Source: Tuctoria greenei (Eukaryota; Streptophyta; Magnoliopsida; Poales; Poaceae). Taken from it: a DNA stretch of 64,000 nucleotides. This document shows positions 1 through 10,431 of the stretch, piece after piece (positions within the stretch are counted from its first letter, which is position 1; each line of letters opens with the position of its first letter). The stretch is taken from the NCBI GenBank assembly GCA_036927565.1, contig JAYESD010000001.1, forward strand, positions 12,710,001 through 12,774,000. Direction: 5' to 3'. The notes below the pieces were generated by a model. That model was not told where the DNA came from. It saw only the letters and a list, made by a program, of their open reading frames with translations, and made no database searches. Both the position numbers and the translations under genes were made by a program.

Positions 1-368
1 ACCGCGAGTGTTATTTTGCTAATGAATATTTTACTACACATCTCACAATAACTTAGTCTTAGTAATCCATGGCTTATAATATTACTAATCTTATCATGAG
101 GCCTTAGTTAATTGCATAACTGCAAATTAACTCTGATTTCAATTCCAAAAACTTGGATTGGACTAACTTTTACCAAAATAACTCAGTTACTTAGTCTATG
201 TCAAGTTGACTAATTGTTTGAGCGACTTAAAGACTTCTGATAGTAGAAGTCATTGGAACCGTATTTTATTCGAACGTTCTCTAATTGGTTCCAATACTAA
301 TTAACTTTGACTTTTCTGAGCAGACTATTTATTTGCATACATGTCATACTTTTCAAGTACAACTCAAG
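1..368. other. AT-rich stretch, no gene recognised
   Basis: No ORF of convincing composition and no repeat structure is seen here. The stretch ends at the TA target site of a Stowaway MITE. CTTAG and CTAAG words are frequent, as in the rest of the first 4 kb. Confidence 0.5.
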
Positions 369-370
369 TA

Positions 371-450
371 CTCCCTCCTTTCTCAAAAGATTGTCACCTT
401 CTAGTACATTTTTGTATTAGAAGGTGACAATCTTTTGAGAAAGGAGGGAG
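371..450. mobile_element. Stowaway-like MITE, perfect hairpin
   Basis: This is an 80-bp element flanked by TA on both sides (369-370 and 451-452). It starts CTCCCTCC and ends GGAGGGAG, the terminal signature of Stowaway (Tc1/mariner-derived) MITEs of grasses. The two arms are 33 bp each and match without a mismatch around a 14-bp loop, so the whole element can fold into one hairpin. It codes for nothing; mobilisation would need a mariner-like transposase in trans. The family assignment rests on the TIR and the TA target duplication and is fairly safe. The short length is at the low end for Stowaway. Confidence 0.9.
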
Positions 451-452
451 TA

Positions 453-2179
453 TGTTTTATGAGCTTAATACTCCTGAATGTCAAACTCGAAGGACGAATA
501 TTGAATAGTAAATCGACATCATTACTAGAGAGTAGTATGTCATTTACAAAGTATGAAACTCAGTGAAAAGCTAAATTATCCTCCTTGTTTTTGATAATCC
601 AAACTTACTAATTGAATTATTGAACTTGATATTCTAATTGCCAACAAAACTTTATTTAGTCCATGAATAAAATGAACTGTCTTAACTTGTATCTCTATAT
701 TCCTTATGACAAATGACAAATTTTTTCGATTTTGTCAGATAGACATTCTTATATAGATCCCATTAAGATATGTCATTATTACATCCGTACAATGTAAAAC
801 TAAGTTATAATGTGTTACTTATATCTAATCAGTTTTGAACGAATTGATAGTTGAGATGTATGAAAACAAATTAATGCAATCAACATCTCCTTAATGAAAA
901 ACGACTTTTCCCTTTGGAGTCACATTTATTAATGTGGACCCATTATGGTCTACTATTTTGGCTCTTTTAGGAATGTCGACTAAGTACAAACTTTATTAGC
1001 TTATTTCAAATGAGGTTAGATCACCCTTCATTTGAATTAGGATCTTATTACGATATCTACTTATGAACACATTATTTACTAATCGAGGCGATTGTTGCTC
1101 TTCATCTTTAGCGGCAACTAATAATCAGCAAACTAAAGTCGCTTCAATAGCAGGTATCGTGATGAACGGTTCTTAAATCATGAAAGTGAGTGCATGCACC
1201 CACTTCTCCTCACAATCATCATCTCAAATTTACCTTACTCCCCCTGATTTTAGCATATATTGCTTCCATTAAGCTTTGTGTCGGTCAATACTGTGGAAAC
1301 AATGCCAGCTTACTGAATTGCCAACGAGATGACTACTTACTAATGTTTGAGCTAATCAACTTAATAACAACCTCATATAAAATATTTAATGAGAGTTTAT
1401 GTGTTTTCCTTATCTAATATGGTGTTTTAGGCACCAACTATTTGAATTTTTGATGTAACATTTGAATGGTGGTTTTTAAGCCTCCAATCATGAGCTAATC
1501 GACTAAGTTGAATGACATCACTTATTTTTATTCAATATGGGATATGTCGATCGTGGTACTCCCCCCTCACGATCTAATCTTAGTCTTAGTGAACATATGC
1601 TGAATTTTTTTATGCATTCACTAATGTTTTAATAATCTAAGTGGAGAGGAATCGATTAAGAAACACTTAATCAATTCTCTCCCTCGAAATATGGTCTAAC
1701 GCTGTAGTGCGATTATTTCAAAATTGTTTCGCGATCGATTCTTATGCGCTTTGCAAAACACTTAGTTTGATGATATAAATTTGATGTAACTTAAATAATC
1801 ATCATGCGAGGACAAAGAAAATTGTCTTGTCGGATGGAAAGATCCACAACTTATTATTAACTTATTTAGCCAAAAGGATTACAAGTCTGAATAGTCCATG
1901 CATGAAACTAATACAAATTTCTCTAAATGAGGATACATAAATCATCATAATGAAACAAAAGTACAAATCCATGTCTAAATACTAATAGTAGTTCTAAATT
2001 GACTTTTACTTCAATTTCGTGGTCATTAGCGACTTTAACGGCTCTTATCCCTCCTCTTATAATCCTCCTCATACTTAATCCTTGCATAAATTTTGCACAA
2101 TTGCAACTAAGTCAATCTAACAGGTAGATTGAAAATATACTGAAAATAAGGAATTATGAACTAAGTATTACCCTTCTTA
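453..2179. other. AT-rich stretch, no gene recognised
   Basis: No reading frame here has the look of a gene. A short open stretch at 1190-1417 has a hydrophobic middle part but no homology I recognise and no gene context. The region may be degenerate pol or 3' sequence of the minus-strand copia remnant E1, whose gag lies just to the right, but I could not recognise integrase or reverse transcriptase motifs. Confidence 0.4.
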
Positions 2180-2760
2180 TGACACAATTTGAAGAAGCCT
2201 ACGCAATCCTTCTGGTAGTGCCCTTCTTGCTTACAAAAATACCACTTATTTTTGTCATTTTCACATTTTATTGGGAAGAATGTATCCATAAAACCTTATT
2301 CTTGCCCTTATGATTTCCATTAGTACGGCTGACAGGGTCAACAACACTAAGGGACTTAGTGGAGCTAGCAAATCGTCTCTCAATCTCATTGAGGTACTGA
2401 GTAGAAGTATCGCATTCGAGAATTGCTCCTCGAATAGCCTTAGTGACAGAACCCATTAATTATCAATAAAGTAACTTATTTGAGTAGTCTCACTTAGCTA
2501 GCTCATTCTCATACATGTGCATGAAATTAAGGAATTGTCCCTTCCTCAACTTAAAAGACTCATTATTCTCTCCAGTCATAGACATAGGAACTTGAAACTT
2601 AGTAGGGCAAGGACTAATCAGCGCTGCATCTAATTTGGAGACTGACAAAGCAATTCTCAACTTCTCTCTCCATGAGTCATAATTAACTTTGTTAAGAGGC
2701 TCAATGGTAGAGAGGTAACTGAGTGCTAAACTGATGATGGAGGAATCATTTGCATGAAAA
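2180..2760 (-). pseudogene. Decayed Ty1/copia gag (E1)
   Basis: Read on the minus strand in shifting frames, the segment shows a copia gag layout. An N-terminal part includes SWREKLRIALSV (about 2650-2700). A UBN2-type part includes EAILECDTSTQYLNEIERRF-like residues (about 2370-2450). A zinc knuckle lies at about 2200-2250 and reads WYFCKQEGHYQKDC. The first Cys of the CX2CX4HX4C knuckle has become Trp. Stops and frame changes interrupt the frame, for example near 2266. Gag would form the nucleocapsid of an intracellular virus-like particle. The copy is not functional. It is the only clear coding relic of E1, whose LTR lies at 5236-5712. Confidence 0.7.
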
Positions 2761-2789
2761 ACTAAGTAACATAGGTGAATGCAAAATAT

Positions 2790-3400
2790 AACTTAGTAAT
2801 AAACTAAATCATAGCAAATTTTATCTTTCACGTTGGCTACTTAAATAAAATTTTCTATTATACTAATGTAAACAACTTAGGCAAGAAAAATCGTCGTATA
2901 TTGTTTTTCAACATAATACGAGATTCACTGATTAACTTAATAGAACATAAAAATTTTTGTCTTTCACGTTGGCTACTCGAACAAATTTTTCTATGAACTA
3001 ATTTATTCATCTTAGACAAGGAGAATGGTCATATTTTGTCTTTCAACAAAATACGCCATTCACTAATTAACTTATGAAACATAGTAAACATTGTCTTTCA
3101 AGTTGGCTACTCGAACAGAATTTCCATGTACTTAGTGAGAATGTTATCTTTGTCTTCCACGTTGGCTACTCGAACAAAATACAACATTCATAACTTAGGG
3201 CAGAGCAAAAAAAAAAAAAATTCATATTGGCAACTCAAGTAAAATTTTCCATGCAACTTAATTACTTAGAACATAGTAATTTTATCGTTTACATTGGCTA
3301 TTTAATAAAATTACTTTGAAACTGAATAAACTGAGAGCATAGCTTAAATTTGGTTTTCACGTTGGCGACTTTATAAAAATCACTATGCATAACTAAATAA
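2790..3400. repeat. Degenerate repeats with GTTGGCTACTCGAACA core
   Basis: A unit containing a version of TCTTTCACGTTGGCTACT recurs about seven times (near 2826, 2960, 3090, 3152, 3224, 3288 and 3358). Each is followed by AAAATTTTC-like sequence and then CTTAG-rich spacer. Copies are diverged and unequally spaced, roughly 60-140 bp apart. The repeats sit between the E1 gag and its primer binding site, so they are probably part of the untranslated leader of that element. Function unknown. Confidence 0.6.
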
Positions 3401-3419
3401 CACAACAGAAACTTAATTA

Positions 3420-5216
3420 TGAGTATACATAATTATAAAATATAATAATCATATGTATAGACTGAGAATAAACTAAGTTCATCAAAATAATGGATTACTA
3501 TAATACATACAATGATACATATAGTAGAAAATAAAAAAGTCTTAACTTATTGCTTGATTATTCTAAATCTATTAAACTTAGCTCTAAAATTGATTTTAGC
3601 CCATACTAAAATCTAAGAAATTAAAATGCCCATTATTCTAAAATAATTTTATTTTATTTCATGACTAAAATTACTGAAAAAGGAGCTAATAAAATGATAA
3701 ATTATTTTATGTAAATACAGAAAACACTGAATTTATCCATATTTTATTTTTCTAAAAAACATAATAATGCTAATTTCATTTTTTGAAAAATAGAAAATAC
3801 TAATTTTAACTTATTTTTGAAAATTGGCCAAAAAAGCCACTGAGATTAACCAACCCACTGAGAATTTAAATAATGTCAGGTGGCCCAAAAATTGGTACCA
3901 GTCCACTAAGAGGAATAGGCCCAAAAGCCCACTAAGTTTTTCTAAAAATCAATGGAAAATGAAAAAAAAGAAAAAAATAGCTTGAGGGCCGGTTCTCCTT
4001 GCTAAAGCGGCCCATGGCCCATACTTAACTTTTTTGGAAAATCCCACAAAAAAGAAAGGAAAGAATCCGGCCCCTACGGCCCAGTCATCCCCTAATTTAG
4101 CCCACCGGCCTGCTAAAAGAAATGGGAAAATTCAAGCTAAAAGAGAAGGGTGCACTATCAACCCATATGAGTGCCGGCATGGGCTGGCTGGCCCAGCTGC
4201 GCGTGCCGCCTGGCGCTGGCCGCAAAGGCTGAGATCGACGACCAGGATAAATCGACACACGTCGGTCGATTTAGTCCATATCATCAAAAGGACATCGGAC
4301 GAATGAGTGCAATCGTACGATGATACAAAAGCTGGTTTCAGCGAAACCTTAACGCATTCGTTCCCTCCCCGATCCCCTTCGTCCTCTCCGCCGGAACTGA
4401 GAGAGAGAGAGAGAGAGAGAGAGGACGAGGAGAGGTACTGCCGACGGCGGCTGGGCTCCCCATCCAAATCAACAACCAGTGGCCTCTGGTATATATCTAT
4501 TGGAACAAGTAAGAAACCAAAGTTGATGAGACGTCACGATGAGCCGAAGCGATGAGCGATCGACTTCTTCACGCATTGGATAACAACACATCTTTCAGCA
4601 GCTGCCACAGCTGCTCACTGGCGTGCGAGCTCACTGCAAGGTGGCTTGTCGCTGGGTGACAATAGGGTGGTCAAAGCCCGAGGGGCCCTTGCGCGCTAGG
4701 GTTAGGGTTTTGGCCATTCCCCACGACAAGGCTAATCGGCGAGCGCCTTCATGGCCCTCTCGCTGGTGAGCGACGCTCACCGTTGGGTGAGCGCGCCGTC
4801 GTCGAGCGGCTTGTGAGGTGCGAGGTACCGTCAAGACCCGACGGCTAAAACCGTCCTACCCGAGGACCCCCGACGCGGAGATTGATGAGCTTGGAGGCTA
4901 CATCGAGGAGCAAGATGCCTTGAGGTATGTCTATTCCCCTCTCTGATCTAAGTTTCATAGTTCGAAATTCAAGTTTGAATTCGAATTATCTAAGTTTGAT
5001 CCAATTTGAGGCTAATTCAAATACGAATCATAATCTTTCTCTGATTTGAAGCCAATTCGAAGATCAATTTCGAATTTGGCTCTGATTTTGGGATTTGGAA
5101 ACCCTAATCCCATAATTTGGATCACCTCCTAATCTCTTTTGGCTTGAGTGAGTGATGAATTAAGATCATAAATTAGGTCAAAACTGAGGGAAGCCGAACA
5201 CCTAATCCAATTAGGT
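3420..5216 (-). other. Probable long leader of decayed copia E1; GC-rich, no gene seen
   Basis: Between the primer binding site (5217-5232) and the repeat block, the sequence changes from AT-rich (3420-3950) to GC-rich (3970-4900) and then to a stretch rich in GAATTCGAA-like words (4960-5080). A (GA)n microsatellite lies at 4399-4424. Short open frames across 4034-4555 translate low-complexity DNA such as the GA run and do not resemble known proteins. A captured host fragment is possible but I cannot recognise one. Confidence 0.4.
4399..4424. repeat. (GA)n microsatellite
   Basis: About 13 uninterrupted GA units lie in GC-rich sequence. Confidence 0.95.
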
Positions 5217-5232
5217 TGGCTCTTGGTACCAT
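5217..5232 (-). promoter_or_regulatory. Primer binding site of E1 (tRNA-iMet type)
   Basis: On the minus strand this reads AATGGTACCAAGAGCC, close to the usual plant copia primer binding site TGGTATCAGAGCC that pairs with the 3' end of initiator tRNA-Met. It lies directly downstream (minus direction) of the LTR end at 5236. Confidence 0.6.
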
Positions 5233-5235
5233 TAT

Positions 5236-5712
5236 TGAATCTTAGGGTTAGCCTAATTGGGGTTTATGTTCGGTCTTAGGGTGTTGACAGTAGCATGATG
5301 AAGAGCAATCGTAAAGCAATGAAGGGTAGAGGGGAATAATTGCACCAGAGGTCATACCTTGGGTTGTAGATGATGTCATGATCCTTGTGTTGATGAGGGT
5401 AGTGACATATGGAGTAGCTCCAGCGTTGATGAAGCAGGACCAGCGGGTTGACGTGTGGGGAGACCTTTCTCGAGCTTTCCTCTCGAGATGATCGATACCT
5501 TCTTAGATGTCTTTCTCTCTTAGATTGGACAGACTAATCTGAGGGCAAAGCGCTGCTTATAAGGAGAGAGGACGCCCGAGGGGCCCACTCTAAGAGAATC
5601 TGTTGGGATAGGTCACCGATCAGGATTTGGGGAGAGGGAGTTGAGTCTGAGTCGGTTACATGTGTAACCGACTCCTAATCCACCGTAATCAATCTCTAAT
5701 TAGATTCTAACA
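5236..5712 (-). mobile_element. 5' LTR of decayed copia element E1
   Basis: On the minus strand this segment begins TGTTAGAATCTAATTAG, a typical copia LTR start, and ends in ...GATTCA just before a tRNA-iMet primer binding site. A TATA-like box (CTTATAAGC, plus positions about 5554-5564) lies in the middle. A 26-bp perfect palindrome is at 5649-5674. No second LTR was found in the window, so the element is truncated. The left boundary is inferred from the primer binding site and could be off by a few bases. Confidence 0.65.
5649..5674. repeat. 26-bp perfect palindrome in E1 LTR
   Basis: GAGTCGGTTACA and TGTAACCGACTC meet around TG without a spacer mismatch. It lies upstream of the TATA box in LTR orientation, where a dimeric protein could bind. 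Function not known. Confidence 0.9.
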
Positions 5713-6166
5713 TCGTCCAGCATTCTGGGGTACAATGCAGAACGCGCATCGCCAGAGGCCGGCCGTTGCGGTGATGCTTTAACGCCTGTAAGATTGAGTC
5801 ACTTGACGTTCTAACGGTTGCTCGCACCTATACACTTGATGAGCAGCTCAGCTCAGGTTCTGGCCTAAGAATCCAAGATTGCTTTGCCTGTCGTGGACGA
5901 TCAGAGGTCGCACTGCGGCAGTCAGGTACTTTGGTGGATGGTTTCACAGCCATGTTAGATGATAGATTGGTAGATAAATGAAAAGAATTCAAGCCTTAAG
6001 GCAAACAGTCTTCAGAGCTGACACAATCCATCTTTGTACCTTGCATCTTTATCAAGTTTAGTGATAGTTTACAACTAGATCTAAGAGTAGATTTGTTCTG
6101 TCAAGAAATCTAGTGCTGACGAAATTGCGCTCTTCGATAACATGTACTTGTTTTCTTTCAGCTTAC
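5713..6166. other. No recognised content
   Basis: This mixed-composition sequence lies between the E1 LTR and the E3 MITE. I see no gene, repeat or RNA gene in it. It may be low-copy host DNA or the flank into which both neighbours inserted. Confidence 0.4.
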
Positions 6167-6176
6167 TAGGTATCTC

Positions 6177-6613
6177 TAAGGCTGTCAATGAAGCTCGAGG
6201 CTCGTGAGCTACTCGAGTTCGGCTTGTCAAAAGCTCGATACGAGCTCGGCTCGACAAATAAACGAGCCGAACTCGAGCTTCATCTCGAGCTCGCGAGATT
6301 GACGAGCTAGAGCTCGTTAAGCTCGATAAGGCTCGTTTAGATAAATTATGTTTTATAAATATTATTTATTAATATTTTTATCTTGATTATTACTCATTTT
6401 TACTGTTTAAACGAGCTTCCCGAGCTCGAACTCGAGCTTTTACGAGCTTCAACCGAGTCTAACTATTCAAATGAGTCTTATCGAGCCAAGCTCGAGCTCG
6501 AGCTTGATTGCAGGATCGACCGAATTTCAGCCTCGGCTCGAGCTCGGCTCGAATTCTTAACAAGCTCGAGCCTCGAAGGGCAAGCTCGCTCGAGCTCGGC
6601 TCGTTGACAGCCC
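6177..6613. mobile_element. E3: GAGCTCG-rich foldback MITE with 10-bp TSD
   Basis: The element is about 437 bp and is bounded by TAGGTATCTC at 6167-6176 and again at 6614-6623, a 10-bp target duplication. The termini are inverted: AGGCTGTCAATGA at the left and, in reverse complement, GGGCTGTCAACGA at the right. The inside is packed with CGAGCTCG, GCTCGAG and AACGAGC words on both strands, so long imperfect foldback structures are possible. There is no coding capacity. A 9-11 bp duplication suggests a Mutator-like superfamily, but I am not sure; hAT elements make 8 bp. Confidence 0.8.
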
Positions 6614-6623
6614 TAGGTATCTC

Positions 6624-7201
6624 CATGAAGGCGTCAACACCAATAGTTGATCTCTGTACAATATTATCAGATGATATATTATAAATTTAAGAAACACCTA
6701 TGATGTCACAGTTTATGGATATATTACCATTCCAGATCAAAATCTATTTAAATTACCAACATAAAAGGAAGAATAGTGGACATCTTCTGTGCTTGTCCAA
6801 AACAATGAACAATCTGTGAGTCCCCGCTGGATCTATATGAGGTAGCACAAATAAACAACCAAAATGACAAAAATTATTTAATTTCGTGGCAGTATTAATA
6901 CAACTACGATAGGGATCCCAGCAGGAGCTGAAAGGGAACTTCAGTTAGAAATATATCTGGAAGAAAAAAAGTCAGCAATGAAAAGACGCTACAAACTTCT
7001 GAAATAAAGGAATGCAAACATAAACCACGACTACACGCTATATTAGCCAATATAGAGCTTCATTATAAACTTTTGCCTCACTCAGATCAACTCACAATAA
7101 TTTTGTAAGATTGTTTATGTCAATAAGGATTATTACAATTCATGACAATTAGATCTTGGAGGAGTTTGCATTTTTCACAATAAACTCACAACATTATGGT
7201 A
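6624..7201. other. No recognised content
   Basis: This AT-rich sequence lies between the E3 MITE and the E4 target duplication (GATTA, 7202-7206). No gene, repeat or RNA gene is seen. It may be low-copy host DNA. Confidence 0.4.
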
Positions 7202-7206
7202 GATTA

Positions 7207-8042
7207 TGTTAGAATTAATGGGTTTGGCCCAACAGTAATTCAAAAATAATTCCTAACAAATCTTAAAGACCCATTAGGGCAAGAGAGGGTGGTGCTGTAT
7301 GGATAGTCCCACATGGGAAGTAGAAGGGGAGCAACTTCTACATATAAGGGAGATTGTTCTTCCACTCATTGAGTGAGAGAGAACACGAGAAGAGAGGGGT
7401 GACCCACGTGCGCTCCTCCTCCTCGCTCGCTCGCCTTGCCACGCCACGCCCCGCACACACGCGTGCGCGTGTGTTTATATGAATTTGAGCCTCGAGTCGA
7501 ACCCATATTTTATATTTTTGCAGAAAATCAAATTGGACTTTGGTCTTTTGGGCTTCCGAGACTGAGTCCAAGTCGTTGGAGACGGACGCGTCTATGACTG
7601 CAGAGTCAGATCGGATGCAGGTGTCCGCGGCAGGGCAAATCATCCCAGGAACAGATCGTTCTCACATTCGTGTTCCTTGCACTGCTATTTAGTCTACTCC
7701 ACCCCGAGCACCGGCGTGCACCGATGATCGGGAAAGCAGGTCTCCGGAACTGCTCGCCCTTGCGATCTTGCACCGAGAGAGGGCAACTAAGGTTTTTGGG
7801 AAGCGCTTCGCGCAACTGCTGGCGTTCTTCATCGCGGGTCGTCTATCGAGGAGGTCGGGCGCTGCGGCCCAACGTCGTCACCAACATCTGCAATGACTGT
7901 TCATCGCCAGATCTAAAGCGATTTCTCCGACTTCGAATCAGTACGCGATATTTCACATCCTGTCTGTCTACTGGTGTTGATCGCTGCTGTTTTCGTATGT
8001 TTTTTCGGAATTGTTCAGTAAATTGCCTCGTATTTTCTAACA
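7207..8042 (+). repeat. 5' LTR of E4
   Basis: It begins TGTTAGAATTAATGGG and ends TATTTTCTAACA, and is the partner of 23990-24878. A TATA-like box ACATATAAGGG lies at about 7339-7349. The CT-rich, GC-rich part after it is probably the R/U5 segment. Short open frames inside are not genes. Confidence 0.9.
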
Positions 8043-8073
8043 ATCCAAAAATATTATTAGGCAATTTTCTGAG

Positions 8074-8860
8074 TTGAACATGATGACTTTAGCCGATGCA
8101 CTAATGTCGAAAAAATTCTCTGGCGTGCACTTCAAGAGGTGGCAAGTTAAGGCCACGCTCCGACTCCAGTCACTTAAGATCTTCTGGGTAACTGAGGGCA
8201 TGCCTCAAGGTTTGTCTGTTGAAGAACATATGAAGTTCGAGGAAGCTAATGCTGTCCTAAAAGGATGTATCTTAAGTGTTCTTGAAAACAAACTCTGTGA
8301 TATTTATCTAATAGTCACAAATGGTAAGGAGCTCTGGAATGTACTTAACGCTAAGTATGGTGCAGTCAATGCAGGCGGTGAGCTGTATATCATGGAGAAT
8401 TTTCATGACTACAAAATGTTTAAAAATTGTCTAGTAATTGAACAAGCTCATGAAATACAGTGCTTTGCGAGAGATCCCAATTTCCTTAAGTGTCCTTTAC
8501 TTGACAAGTTTGTGGCTAGGTGCATTGTTGCAAAGTTACCTTCTTTCTGGAAGAACGTCGCCACAACTCTCAAACATAAGAGACAGGAAATATCAGTTGA
8601 AAACCTGATAACAACTCTTGATGTTGAGGAGAAAGCTCGAGGTAAGGACACTACTGAGAAAGGAGGCGCCATTGCTAATATGGTGCAGAAACCCAATGTC
8701 AAGAACAATGGGAACAACAAGTATCAATTCAGGCCAAACAAAATTACTGCTTTAAAGAAGAAGAAGTCAAACAAAGCCAATGATGGTTGCTGCTACACCT
8801 GTTGGTAGTAGGGACATATTTCCAAGAGCTGTCCTGACAGGGCAGATCGCAGAGGGAAAA
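8074..8860 (+). pseudogene. Copia gag of E4, broken at the zinc knuckle
   Basis: The frame opens with MNMMTLADALMSKKFSGVHF and runs about 244 codons. The N-terminal part resembles plant copia gag (UBN2 type: a region for capsid assembly, with LIVTNGKELWNVL and the LPSFWKNVATTL stretch), followed by a Lys/Asn-rich tail. The zinc knuckle then reads CYTCW, two in-frame stops (8806-8811), then GHISKSC. The CX2CX4HX4C spacing is kept, but both stops fall inside it. The start at 8074 is the first ATG after the LTR and fits the family. Gag would package the element RNA in the cytoplasm. This copy is non-functional. Confidence 0.85.
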
Positions 8861-8874
8861 ATAATGTCAACATT

Positions 8875-9100
8875 GTGATGTCTAGCAATGCATATGGGTA
8901 CGATAATTCTTTTACTGTTCTTTCTGTTTCTCAAAGACCATATTGGTGGTTTGATACGGGTGCTAATGTTCATGTATGTTCTGACATGTCCATGTTTACG
9001 TCTTACCAGTTTGTCTGGGATTCCGCCATCCTAATGGGGAATGGGTCACATGTTTCTTTTCATGGTGTTGGCACAATCGATCTAAAGTTCACTTCGTGAA
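8875..9100 (+). pseudogene. Copia protease region of E4
   Basis: The translated stretch has WWFDTGANVHVC at about 8943-8978, the copia aspartic protease active site (DTG). The usual continuation follows with SDMSMFTSYQF and NGSHVSFHGVGTI. A stop (TGA, 9097-9099) cuts the frame. The protease would cleave the Gag-Pol polyprotein. Its position between gag and integrase is as expected for copia. Confidence 0.85.
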
Positions 9101-9120
9101 AGATTGTCCAGCTGAAGAAC

Positions 9121-9880
9121 GTGCAACATGTCTCTACTATGAACAAGAATCTTGTTAGCAGTACCCTTCTATGCAGAGATGGGTTTAAAATAGTTTTAGA
9201 GTCCAATAAAATAGTTGTGTCCAAGCATGGACAATTTATTGGTAAAGGTTATGAATGCGGAGGCTTGTTCCACTTTTGTCTTTTAGAGTTTAATAATAAG
9301 TTAGTGAACCATATTTGTGGTAGTATTAATGATGATGCAAGTGTTTAACATTCTTGTTTATGTCATGTTAATTTTAGTTTAATGAATAAGATATCTAGTC
9401 TAAAATTAATTCCGAAATTCACCATTGTCAAAGGTTCTAAGTGCTATAGTTGTGTGCAATCAAAGAAACCTCAAAATCCTCACAAGGCAGCCGAGGAGAG
9501 AAACTTGGCACCATTAGAACTCATACATTCTGATCTATGTGAGATGAATGGTGTGTTGACAAAAGGTGGAAAGAAATATTTTATGACATTAATAGATTAT
9601 TCTACTTGATTCTTCTATGTTTACTTGTTGCAAACTAAAGATGAAGCTTTATACTACTTTAAAATCTATAAATCTGAATTAGAAACTCAAGTAGAGAGAA
9701 AGATCAAACGTCTCAGGTCAGATCGTGATGGGGAGTGTTTTATCAAAATATCTGATGATTTCCATGAAGAACACAATATTATACATGAGAGGACACTTTC
9801 CTATTCGCCCCAATCAAACGGGGTAGCCTAGAGGAAAAACCGCACATTGTGTGACTTGGTGAATGCCATGCTAGACATAT
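9121..9880 (+). pseudogene. Copia integrase of E4, 5' part
   Basis: The order is a GAG-pre-integrase segment with zinc ligands (HSC..., CYSC near 9440-9455), then the DDE core with HSDLCEMNG (about 9526-9550) and RSDRDGECF (about 9715-9740), then YSPQSNGVA followed by RKNRTL. The codon between NGVA and RKN, where the family has the catalytic Glu, is TAG at 9829-9831. Further stops lie at 9346-9348 and 9607-9609. At 9880 the reading breaks off at LVNAMLDIS where E5 begins. The protein would insert the element DNA into the genome. This copy cannot. Confidence 0.88.
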
Positions 9881-10431
9881 CCAGTTATGACAAGACCGTA
9901 AACAGTCCACTTGACTTATGAGTGCGAGCTCCCGCTCGCTTAGGGAACACACACGTCCTAGATTTGGTGTCCTGGGCACGCCTCACTTCTCTGAGCCTTT
10001 TGTGGGAAAGCTCAGGCTCGGCGCCGCCTGTCACGTGGCACCCCCCGTCCCTTACCTTAGCGGGATGCTCAGTTCTCGGAGGTTGGGTCCAGAGCTGCTG
10101 GAAACTAGCAACGTTGGACCCTCAGAGGGACGTCTGGGTCCAGGGGGTGGACCCGGAGCTATGGGGATTGTCACAGTATCAGACCCTCTTCCCAGGAGGG
10201 GAGGTCCAGAGCCGCCATTCTAGCGGCCTCGTCAGATCATTCCCCGGTGAGATGGTGGGCCCATGGCTGCGGTCGGCGTGGAGGCACTGGAATTTCCCTC
10301 GATGGAGGGAGCCACTGTACCACTTTCCACGTAGCGCTCTGGGCCCATGTCAGGCCTCGCCCCGATGGGTGGTGGGCCCAGTGTTCTTTTATCCCTATAC
10401 CCAGGGATACCCGGTTCGCCAGGCACCAACA
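9881..10431 (-). repeat. 3' LTR of E5, truncated at its outer end
   Basis: It aligns without large gaps to 20942-21492 of the other LTR. The first 483 bp (in plus direction) of the full LTR are missing, and E4 sequence abuts directly at 9880. The inner end reads GGCACCAACA, followed by GTGGCCCCCGGGAC, whose reverse complement (GTCCCGGGGGCCAC) is the polypurine-like tract typical of Tat elements. Confidence 0.9.

Noticed and set aside
1190..1417. 75-codon frame with a hydrophobic middle part
   Set aside because: No homology recognised, no codon signature, in AT-rich DNA where such frames occur by chance.
4034..4555. Open frames on both strands across GC-rich sequence and the GA microsatellite
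   Set aside because: They translate low-complexity DNA (Ser-Leu and Arg-Glu runs) and overlap each other on both strands; more likely part of the E1 leader.
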